From the NCBI GenBank assembly GCA_035493595.1, contig DATJHZ010000165.1, positions 1 through 12,951 of the forward strand: a stretch of 12,951 nt of DNA. The letters are read 5' to 3'. A program made the translations under genes and the position numbers. Origin of the DNA: DATCRE01 sp035493595. Its GTDB lineage: Bacteria > Bacteroidota > Bacteroidia > Cytophagales > Cyclobacteriaceae. The notes below the pieces were generated by a model. The model did no database searches and was not told the origin of the DNA. It saw only the letters and a program-made list of their open reading frames with translations. Positions 1 through 5,053 of this stretch are shown in pieces (position 1 is the stretch's first letter; each line of letters opens with the position of its first letter).

Positions 1-1
1 T

Positions 2-9
2 TACCTTTG
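2..9 (+). promoter_or_regulatory. Bacteroidota -7 box for gcvT
   Basis: TACCTTTG is a perfect match to the Bacteroidota housekeeping -7 element TAnnTTTG. It lies 19 nt before the gcvT ATG at 29, so transcription would begin near position 14-16 and the leader would be only about 15 nt. The matching -33 TTG would lie outside the window, so only half of the promoter can be checked. Confidence 0.6.
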
Positions 10-28
10 CGCTTCCTAATTGAGAACT

Positions 29-1111
29 ATGGACTTGAAGTACATTCCTTTGAACGATCTGCATGCCAGCCTTGGCGGAAAGATGGTTCCCTTCGCAGGC
101 TACAACATGCCTGTTCGCTACTCATCTGACATTGAAGAACACATGACCGTACGCAATGGCGTTGGCGTCTTTGATGTTTCGCACATGGGTGAATTTCTGG
201 TAAAAGGTCCTCAAGCTCTTGACCTGATTCAACGGGTAACAACCAACGATGCCTCCAAACTTATAGATGGCCAGGCTCAGTATTCCTGCTTGCCAAACAA
301 AACCGGCGGTATTGTTGATGACCTGATCGTATATAAAATAAAAGATAACGACTACATGCTGGTTGTCAATGCCTCTAACATTGACAAAGACTGGAACTGG
401 ATCTCTCTGTTCAATACGAAAGGTGCTGAGATGAAAAACATCTCGGATGACCTTTGTCTCTTCGCCGTTCAAGGTCCGAAGGCTGCAGGCATATTGCAGA
501 AATTAACTTCTGTCGATCTGAGCACAATTAAATATTATCATTTCGCCATTGGTCAGTTTGCAGGTGTTGACAATGTTATTATTTCGAATACAGGTTATAC
601 CGGCGCTGGTGGTTTTGAAATTTATGTGAACAAGCAATATGCAGAGAAGGTATGGAAAGCCATATTCGATGCTGGCAAGGATGAAAACATAAAACCTATT
701 GGTCTTGGTGCACGTGATACTCTTCGCCTCGAGATGGGCTTCTGCTTATACGGCAATGATATTGATGATAACACCTCTCCTATTGAAGGCGGCCTTGGAT
801 GGATTACCAAGTTCACAAAAGAATTCACCAACTCTGATTCGATTAAGAAACAAAAAGAAGCAGGCGTAACCCGTAAGCTGGTTGGTTTCAAAATGATTGA
901 TAAGGGCATCCCTCGTCATGATTACGAAATCAAAAATGCTGCGGGTGCTGTTATCGGAAAAGTAACTTCCGGCACTATATCACCTATGCTTGGCATTGGT
1001 ATCGGGCTTGGTTATGTGGCAACGGAAAATGCTGCTGTTGGCAGTGAGATTTTTATTTCTGTTCGTAACAAAGATCTGAAAGCGGTAGTAAGCAAATTAC
1101 CTTTGATCTGA
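29..1111 (+). CDS. gcvT: Glycine cleavage system T protein (aminomethyltransferase)
   Basis: This cytoplasmic enzyme takes the aminomethyl group from lipoylated H protein, passes the one-carbon unit to tetrahydrofolate as 5,10-methylene-THF and releases ammonia. The 360-residue product is full length for the family. Visible signatures are GVFDVSHMGE (about 46-55), GQAQYSCLPN followed by GGIVDDL (81-99, the Asp pair at 97-98 matching the catalytic folate-binding Asp region), GYTGAGGFEIY, LGARDTLRLEMG and, in the C-terminal barrel, VTSGTISPMLGIGIGLGYV. I chose the ATG at 29 over an in-frame TTG at 20: the family starts close to this point and the TTG lies only about 5 nt from the predicted transcription start. 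The genes for H and P proteins are not in the window; in Bacteroidota they are often unlinked. The short leader leaves no room for a glycine riboswitch from this promoter. Confidence 0.96.
   Translation: MDLKYIPLNDLHASLGGKMVPFAGYNMPVRYSSDIEEHMTVRNGVGVFDVSHMGEFLVKGPQALDLIQRVTTNDASKLIDGQAQYSCLPNKTGGIVDDLIVYKIKDNDYMLVVNASNIDKDWNWISLFNTKGAEMKNISDDLCLFAVQGPKAAGILQKLTSVDLSTIKYYHFAIGQFAGVDNVIISNTGYTGAGGFEIYVNKQYAEKVWKAIFDAGKDENIKPIGLGARDTLRLEMGFCLYGNDIDDNTSPIEGGLGWITKFTKEFTNSDSIKKQKEAGVTRKLVGFKMIDKGIPRHDYEIKNAAGAVIGKVTSGTISPMLGIGIGLGYVATENAAVGSEIFISVRNKDLKAVVSKLPLI
1076..1105 (+). promoter_or_regulatory. Putative promoter for comB within the gcvT 3' end
   Basis: A perfect TACCTTTG (-7 type) sits at 1098-1105, overlapping the codons for the last residues of GcvT (K-L-P-L-I). 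Nineteen nt upstream is CTG at 1076-1078 (TCTG counting the preceding base), one mismatch from the -33 TTG. Transcription would start near 1111, giving a leader of about 57 nt for comB. The match could be chance coding sequence, but the same arrangement is seen at the nuoN/PurF junction. Confidence 0.45.
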
Positions 1112-1167
1112 TTATCAAATCCAATTTAGTTAAGTAGTAAAGCTTCAATAGAAGTTGTAATATCCGT

Positions 1168-1869
1168 ATGAGAACAATTGATGTTTGCCTTAGTCCTGAT
1201 TTAATGCATTTATATACCGTACACGATAAGACGGTAGTCGTTGTAGATATACTTCGGGCAACATCATGCATGACGACGGCCTTTGCGCATGGTATAAAAA
1301 GTATAAAGCCTTTTGCAAAACTTGAAGATTGCCTTGCTGAAAAAAGTAATGGCTTCTTTACTGCAGGCGAGCGCAATGGTGAAAAAGTTGAAGGCTTCGA
1401 TTTAGGTAACTCTCCCTTTGAGTACATGGATAATAACCTGGTTGGTAAGCAGATTGCTTTTACAACAACCAACGGAACGCAGGCTATTGCAAAATCCGCA
1501 GGTGCTAAAGAAATTGTGATTGGTTCATTTCTCAATCTGAATGCTGTAGCTCGGTACATAAGAAAAGGAAGTAATAATATTCTTGTAGTATGTGCTGGGT
1601 GGAAAGGCAAAGTAAATCTGGAAGACACACTTTATGCAGGTGCGTTAGTAGAGTTGTTAAAAGATATTACGCAACCAGAATGTGATGCACCTATGGCAGC
1701 ACAACATCTATATAATCTTGCAAAGCATGACATGGTTGATTTTCTGAAAGACTCAAGCCACGTTAAACGCTTAAACCGTCTTGACATTCATAAGGACATT
1801 GTATTTTGTCTCACGCCAGATCAATATGATGTAGTGCCGGTTTTAAGAGATGGTGCTTTAGTAATTTGA
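1168..1869 (+). CDS. comB: 2-phosphosulfolactate phosphatase family protein (ComB)
   Basis: ComB enzymes are Mg2+-dependent acid phosphatases that convert 2-phosphosulfolactate to 3-sulfolactate; they were described from methanogen coenzyme M synthesis but are widespread in bacteria. The 233-residue product is typical in length and carries the family blocks in order: VVVDILRATSCMTTA (about 24-38), GERNGEKVEGFDLGNSPFE (about 67-85), the TTTNGTQA block near 99-106 and CAGWKGKVNLED (about 142-153). It lies 56 nt downstream of gcvT on the same strand and may be transcribed from its own promoter. No phosphosulfolactate synthase (ComA) or sulfolactate dehydrogenase is nearby, so the physiological substrate is open: a sulfolactate or other sulfonate role is inference. 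Family assignment is firm; substrate is not. Confidence 0.9.
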   Translation: MRTIDVCLSPDLMHLYTVHDKTVVVVDILRATSCMTTAFAHGIKSIKPFAKLEDCLAEKSNGFFTAGERNGEKVEGFDLGNSPFEYMDNNLVGKQIAFTTTNGTQAIAKSAGAKEIVIGSFLNLNAVARYIRKGSNNILVVCAGWKGKVNLEDTLYAGALVELLKDITQPECDAPMAAQHLYNLAKHDMVDFLKDSSHVKRLNRLDIHKDIVFCLTPDQYDVVPVLRDGALVI

Positions 1870-1895
1870 TTATTTCGTTTAGTCGATAATTAATA

Positions 1896-1992
1896 ATGTC
1901 ACCCCTTCGGGGTTCTCAGCATTCCATTAATCTCTTACTATAATCATTTCATCCCTTCGGAATTTCATGGTGCTACAATCTCTTCACTATAA
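1896..1992. repeat. Tandem intergenic hairpin repeat, about 50-bp period
   Basis: Two copies of a motif lie in the convergent spacer after comB. The core is ATGTCACCCCTTCGGGGTT at 1896-1914 and ATTTCATCCCTTCGGAATT at 1946-1964, matching at 15 of 19 positions and exactly 50 bp apart. Each core is followed about 15 bp later by TCTCTT(C)ACTATAA (1931-1943 and 1979-1992). The first core is a perfect 5-bp hairpin, ACCCC-TTC-GGGGT (1901-1913), readable on either strand; the second is degenerate. There is no T-tract, so it is not a classical terminator, though it could slow convergent transcripts from comB and the minus-strand genes. It resembles interspersed repeats of Bacteroidota genomes. Confidence 0.65.
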
Positions 1993-2029
1993 AATTCTTC
2001 ATTTGAGATTTTAGCAATGTTTGAACACA

Positions 2030-2188
2030 TTACAATTCTTTTTCGATCTCATCCATTGCATCATCAAAGTCAAGTGCCTTACTTTTATCAGTTTGATAAT
2101 TTTCTAATCTTTAACGAATAACATCTTTATGCCATCTTGGCACATCTGAATCCTCAATATCAAAGCCGATGATTTCTACGTCGTTCAT
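2030..2188 (-). pseudogene. Addiction-module antitoxin remnant, interrupted by one stop codon
   Basis: Starting from the ATG at 2188-2186, 25 codons read MNDVEIIGFDIED then SDVPRWHKDVIR before an in-frame TAA at 2113-2111. The same frame then continues without a gap as RLENYQTDKSKALDF then DDAMDEIEKEL and ends with TAA at 2032-2030, 52 codons in total. The composite resembles the small 'putative addiction module component' antitoxins, whose core looks like WHK-(x)-VL-x-ERL-x-x-Y followed by an acidic tail. A single GAA-to-TAA change at the interrupted codon would restore the E-R-L motif. The start lies 4 nt after the stop of the upstream membrane-protein gene. No toxin follows: only a 21-codon ORF (2030-1965) with no RelE/ParE resemblance, then the hairpin repeats. 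A sequencing error is possible but the interruption is a clean substitution, not a frameshift. The family call is from memory of the motif. Confidence 0.6.
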
Positions 2189-2192
2189 TAAT

Positions 2193-3317
2193 CTATACTT
2201 TAATATAAATCCCCTTCTTATCTAGAAGCAAACCTACTGACCAGCACACAAACATAAATAACACTGCGAAAGCGCATGATGCATTGATGGGGCTAAAAAT
2301 GCTTTCTAAAAAATTATGAGCGAGCCAATGTTGTAGATTTGATTCCCCTATCGGGATAAGATAAAGGGTCACAAGCAACAATTCTGACAGGAGATAAATA
2401 AACAATGGGTTCTTGCCAAAAACGGTAAAGAAACTTGTCCACTTTTTGTATTTATGAATTTCAACAAAGTAAATCAATGTTGGGAGTAGAATAAGATCAA
2501 TGCCAACGGTTAGTAATACAAATGAACTTGTCCATAATTTCTTGTTGATCGGGAAAGCCATATTCCACGTGAGGGCTGCAAGAATAAGAATCGCTCCTGC
2601 TATTAAAAGCTTGGATACCGTTTCATAACTGTTGCCATGCTTGCGAATAAAATCACCGGCGAGATAACCCACAATAACATTAACAACAGCAGGAAGCGTA
2701 CTCAATATTCCTTCGGGATCAAAAGGAACACCTTCTCCATGATAGAGATGCTTATCACCAAAAACAAAAAGATCAAGTCTCAACGCTGCATTGCCTGCAA
2801 GACTGAACGGATCATTCGGATCACCATACACTTTCATGATAATCCAATATCCAACCAATGCAAGTACACTAAAGACAACAGCTATTCTTTTTGAACCATA
2901 ATGAATGATAACCGAAGCGATCAGATAACATAATGCTATTCGTTGTAGTACGCCAAGAATGCGTGTATCACTTAAGGGCTTGAACTCATATCCTCCTCCT
3001 TGTACTTCACGCACAAAAGGAAACCATGACATGAGATAACCCAAAATAAAAATGATGATCGTGCGCTTCAATGTTTTTGTCCAGAAAACAGAACTACCTT
3101 TTACTTCATACTTATGCATAACAAAGGCCATAGCATTTCCCACGGCGAAGAGAAAAGATGGAAACACAAGATCTGTCGGAGTGAATCCATGCCAGCTCGC
3201 GTGTAACAAGGGTCCATATACATGACTCCAGTCACCAGCAGAATTAACAATGATCATAAAGCAAATGGTCATGCCACGAAAGACATCCAGTGCGAGGTAA
3301 CGTTGATTCTCGGCCAT
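2193..3317 (-). CDS. Membrane acyltransferase, heparan-alpha-glucosaminide N-acetyltransferase (HGSNAT/NagX) type
   Basis: A polytopic inner-membrane protein of 374 residues, with roughly ten hydrophobic segments, of the COG4299 type often annotated DUF5009 or HGSNAT-like. It begins with the family opening RYLALDVFRGMTICFMIIVN (6-25), followed by LLHASWHGFTPTDLVFPSF (37-55). His39 lines up with the active-site His of human HGSNAT, where the equivalent text is HASWNGLTVADLVFP. Further blocks are RILGVLQRIALCY, FDPEGILSTLPAV, NKKLWTSSFVLLTVG and NPLFIYLLSE. Such proteins are thought to acetylate amino sugars across the membrane using cytoplasmic acetyl-CoA; the sugar substrate here is not known and no glycan-degrading genes are adjacent. 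I chose the ATG at 3317 because family homology starts there; the longer reading from 3365 adds an unrelated stretch across a small hairpin. It is 140 nt downstream of the MazG-like gene and may share its transcript. Confidence 0.85.
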   Translation of the reverse strand: MAENQRYLALDVFRGMTICFMIIVNSAGDWSHVYGPLLHASWHGFTPTDLVFPSFLFAVGNAMAFVMHKYEVKGSSVFWTKTLKRTIIIFILGYLMSWFPFVREVQGGGYEFKPLSDTRILGVLQRIALCYLIASVIIHYGSKRIAVVFSVLALVGYWIIMKVYGDPNDPFSLAGNAALRLDLFVFGDKHLYHGEGVPFDPEGILSTLPAVVNVIVGYLAGDFIRKHGNSYETVSKLLIAGAILILAALTWNMAFPINKKLWTSSFVLLTVGIDLILLPTLIYFVEIHKYKKWTSFFTVFGKNPLFIYLLSELLLVTLYLIPIGESNLQHWLAHNFLESIFSPINASCAFAVLFMFVCWSVGLLLDKKGIYIKV

Positions 3318-3355
3318 TACAAAAAAGTTATAGATTATAAAGCTAAGAAAAAAAT

Positions 3356-3372
3356 TGCACCACAAGGGTGCA
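3356..3372 (-). other. Small hairpin upstream of the HGSNAT-type gene
   Basis: TGCACC (3356-3361) and GGTGCA (3367-3372) form a 6-bp perfect stem around a 5-nt loop, 38 nt before the chosen ATG. It would fall in the leader of the membrane-protein gene. There is no T-run after it on the minus strand. Its function is unknown and it may be chance. Confidence 0.3.
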
Positions 3373-3411
3373 TAAAACGCAAATGATAGCGGCGTAAGCG
3401 CAAAACGAGCA

Positions 3412-3437
3412 GTGTGTAATTATTAACAAGTACACAC
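3412..3437 (-). other. Dyad after the MazG-like gene, possible weak terminator or operator
   Basis: GTGTGTA (3412-3418) and TACACAC (3431-3437) form a perfect 7-bp inverted repeat with a 12-nt AT-rich loop, beginning about 20 nt beyond the MazG-like stop codon. It has no following T-tract in either direction, so a protein-binding site is as likely as a terminator. Confidence 0.3.
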
Positions 3438-3457
3438 CATTTATAAATACTAAGATC

Positions 3458-3784
3458 TTATTTCAATTTTTCATTCTGATGATGCCTGTCTTTATCACGG
3501 ATGTTTTTCTTCTCCATATTCTTTTGAAAGGCTTCTGTAAGATCTACACCGGTTTGATTAGCAAGACAAATCAAAACCCAAAGCACATCTGCCAACTCAT
3601 CTCCAAGATCTTTATTCTTGTCTGATTCTTTTTCTGATTGTTCACCATAACGACGCGCCATGATGCGTGCCACTTCACCAACTTCTTCTGTAAGTATGGC
3701 TGTGTTAGTAAGTTCATTAAAATAGCGAACGCCAGTAGTTTTAATCCACTGATCAACTTGTTGCTGAGCTTCCTGAATCGTCAT
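3458..3784 (-). CDS. MazG-like nucleotide pyrophosphohydrolase
   Basis: A 108-residue all-alpha NTP pyrophosphohydrolase of the single-domain MazG-like type, which hydrolyses (d)NTPs to the monophosphate and pyrophosphate in the cytoplasm, typically as house-cleaning of non-canonical nucleotides. The metal-binding signature EExxE...ExxD is intact: E33, E34 and E37 in LTEEVGEVARIMARR, then E63 and D66 in LGDELADVLWVL. The C-terminus is basic and charged (NIRDKDRHHQNEKLK). Its length fits the dimeric single-domain members, not the two-domain MazG of Escherichia coli. It starts 8 nt after the dipeptidase stop, so it is the third gene of a dtd-dipeptidase-MazG unit. In other Bacteroidota, as I recall, dtd and a MazG-like gene are often adjacent. 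The exact nucleotide substrate cannot be read from the sequence. Confidence 0.9.
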   Translation of the reverse strand: MTIQEAQQQVDQWIKTTGVRYFNELTNTAILTEEVGEVARIMARRYGEQSEKESDKNKDLGDELADVLWVLICLANQTGVDLTEAFQKNMEKKNIRDKDRHHQNEKLK

Positions 3785-3792
3785 GATGATTA

Positions 3793-4482
3793 TTATTTTT
3801 CGAGTTCTTCAAAATCAATATCCAATACTTCGTAGTTCTTCCAACCAATGAAATCGTAATGCCACCACTCCGAACTGTTTACCTTAAAGCCATAACGTTC
3901 CATTGTCGAAATGATAAGTTCACGATTTCTTTTTATCAATGGATCAGTTACAGGCGATGTGGGCCATGCAGCTTTTTGAAAAGAGTCATAGCCTGTTGGC
4001 ATCTTCAGTTCTTCGCCTGTGTTCAAATCAATAATGGTCATGTCTATAGCGCAACCTCTGTTATGACGCGAACCCTTGTAAGGCGATGCAACATAGGTTG
4101 TATCATGATATACTTCATAGAATTTTACTGTTGCTTTATACGGCCGATAGGCATCAAAAATTTTTATACCGAGGCCTTTCAACTGTAACTCTGCCTGTGC
4201 TTTCCTTACAGCTTCAGCTACAGGCTTGCGGGCAAATGCTCTGGCAGAAGTATAGATTTTTTCTTTTGTGAAATTATTAGTGGTTGCATATCGGATATCA
4301 AGAACAACACCAGGAATAAATTTTTCCAGATCGATAAGTTCTTTATTGGGATTGCTCTTAACACTTTGTTTATAGCCTTCTAATGTAGTAGCCTTTAATC
4401 CATATTTATTTTGTGCCGATACATTTGCAGCAATACAGCATTGAGTTAAAATCAGAATAAATATGAATGACAACTTTTTCAT
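3793..4482 (-). CDS. Secreted D-alanyl-D-alanine dipeptidase (VanX/DdpX family, peptidase M15D)
   Basis: A zinc metallopeptidase that hydrolyses the dipeptide D-Ala-D-Ala. Numbered from the ATG at 4482 (229 residues), the catalytic set is complete: R113 in FDAYRPYK, H140 and D147 in GSRHNRGCAIDMT, and E205 and H208 in SEWWHYD. The usual VanX opening is also present as VLDIRYATTNNFT (60-72). Residues 1-23 form a Sec signal peptide, with a KK start, a hydrophobic core and probable cleavage after NVSA before Q24; the cysteines at 15-16 do not sit in a convincing lipobox. Export points to a periplasmic role in peptidoglycan dipeptide recycling rather than cytoplasmic VanX-type vancomycin resistance, and there is no VanH or VanA nearby. 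A longer reading from 4542 would run into dtd and spoil the signal peptide, so I rejected it. It lies 13 nt after dtd and 8 nt before the MazG-like gene. Confidence 0.92.
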   Translation of the reverse strand: MKKLSFIFILILTQCCIAANVSAQNKYGLKATTLEGYKQSVKSNPNKELIDLEKFIPGVVLDIRYATTNNFTKEKIYTSARAFARKPVAEAVRKAQAELQLKGLGIKIFDAYRPYKATVKFYEVYHDTTYVASPYKGSRHNRGCAIDMTIIDLNTGEELKMPTGYDSFQKAAWPTSPVTDPLIKRNRELIISTMERYGFKVNSSEWWHYDFIGWKNYEVLDIDFEELEK

Positions 4483-4495
4483 GATCGTGGAAATA

Positions 4496-4948
4496 TTAAT
4501 TTCTGTTTTTCGTATCGATAACAATTGTAACAGGTCCATCATTCAGCAAACTTACTTTCATGTCTGCACCAAATGATCCGGTTTGAATAGACTTACCTAA
4601 AGCCTTTTCTAACACAACAATAAATCGTTCGTAAATAGGTATCGCAATCTCAGGTTTGGAAGCCTTAAGATACGATGGCCTGTTTCCTTTCTTTGTGCTG
4701 GCGTGCAATGTAAATTGACTTACCAGAATAATATCACCACCATCATCTTTCAAACTTACATTCATTACACCTTCAGTGTCATTGAAGATACGAAGGTTTA
4801 CAATCTTATTGCTGAGCCACTCCATATCTTCTTCACCATCGGCATCTTCTATGCCGAGCAGGATGAGCAAACCCTTGCCTATGCTTGCTTTTATCACCTG
4901 ATCTATTTCAACTGAAGCAGTTGTTACGCGTTGTATGACAGCTATCAT
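4496..4948 (-). CDS. dtd: D-aminoacyl-tRNA deacylase
   Basis: Dtd hydrolyses D-aminoacyl-tRNAs (and Gly-tRNA-Ala mischarges), recycling tRNA and keeping D-amino acids out of proteins; it acts in the cytoplasm as a homodimer. The 150-residue product is the normal length. It starts with the family N-terminus MIAVIQRV and carries both active-site signatures: SQFTLHASTKKGNRPS (about 77-92) and LLNDGPVT (about 134-141), the latter holding the Gly-Pro motif that screens chirality. It begins just beyond the terminator of the PurF-family gene and is first in a three-gene cluster. No perfect -7 box is present in the 100-nt spacer; the nearest candidate (TAACTTG, 4960-4954) lacks one T, so the promoter is unresolved. 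Confidence 0.96.
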   Translation of the reverse strand: MIAVIQRVTTASVEIDQVIKASIGKGLLILLGIEDADGEEDMEWLSNKIVNLRIFNDTEGVMNVSLKDDGGDIILVSQFTLHASTKKGNRPSYLKASKPEIAIPIYERFIVVLEKALGKSIQTGSFGADMKVSLLNDGPVTIVIDTKNRN

Positions 4949-4974
4949 AGTAGCAAGTTATTTTAAGTAAGCTG

Positions 4975-5010
4975 AAAACAAAAAGACCTTTCCAATTAAA
5001 TGGAAAGGTC
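4975..5010 (-). terminator. Intrinsic terminator of the PurF-family gene
   Basis: On the minus strand a 10-bp perfect stem, GACCTTTCCA (5010-5001) pairing with TGGAAAGGTC (4994-4985), closes a 6-nt AT loop and is followed directly by TTTTTGTTTT (4984-4975). It lies about 45 nt after the PurF-family stop and separates that gene from dtd. This is the clearest terminator in the window. Confidence 0.88.
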
Positions 5011-5017
5011 CCTCATA

Positions 5018-5053
5018 TAAAATCGTAGTTCGTAAATCTAAAATCGTAAATCT
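5018..5053. repeat. Short CGTAAATCT / TAAAATCGTA repeats
   Basis: Two interleaved direct repeats fill the gap between the PurF-family stop codon and its terminator: TAAAATCGTA at 5018-5027 and 5039-5048 (21-bp period), and CGTAAATCT at 5031-5039 and 5045-5053 (14-bp period). They are low-complexity and AT-rich. Similar 'TCGTAAATC' strings recur between genes in Bacteroidota as far as I recall; no function is evident. Confidence 0.5.

Noticed and set aside
20..28. TTG start giving GcvT three extra residues
   Set aside because: The ATG at 29 fits the family start and the TTG is too close to the predicted transcription start.
1..28. Glycine riboswitch in front of gcvT
   Set aside because: Only 28 nt are visible and the -7 box at 2-9 leaves a leader of about 15 nt, too short for an aptamer.
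1053..1628. A 191-codon open frame on the minus strand opposite comB
   Set aside because: It lies antisense to well-conserved ComB motifs and its translation has no recognisable domain or sensible start context.
1965..2030. A 21-codon ORF overlapping the antitoxin stop (TAATG), as a toxin
   Set aside because: It is far too short and shows no RelE/ParE motifs; the overlap may be a relic but the product is not credible.
2249..2256. TATGTTTG on the minus strand as a promoter for the antitoxin remnant
   Set aside because: It fits TAnnTTTG but there is no TTG at 19-21 nt upstream, and it lies inside coding sequence of the acyltransferase.
3318..3365. Longer reading of the HGSNAT-type protein from 3365
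   Set aside because: The added residues have no family counterpart and would span a hairpin; conserved sequence begins right after the ATG at 3317.
3793..4482. Vancomycin-resistance VanX
   Set aside because: There are no vanH, vanA or vanRS neighbours, and a signal peptide sends the enzyme to the periplasm, unlike cytoplasmic VanX.
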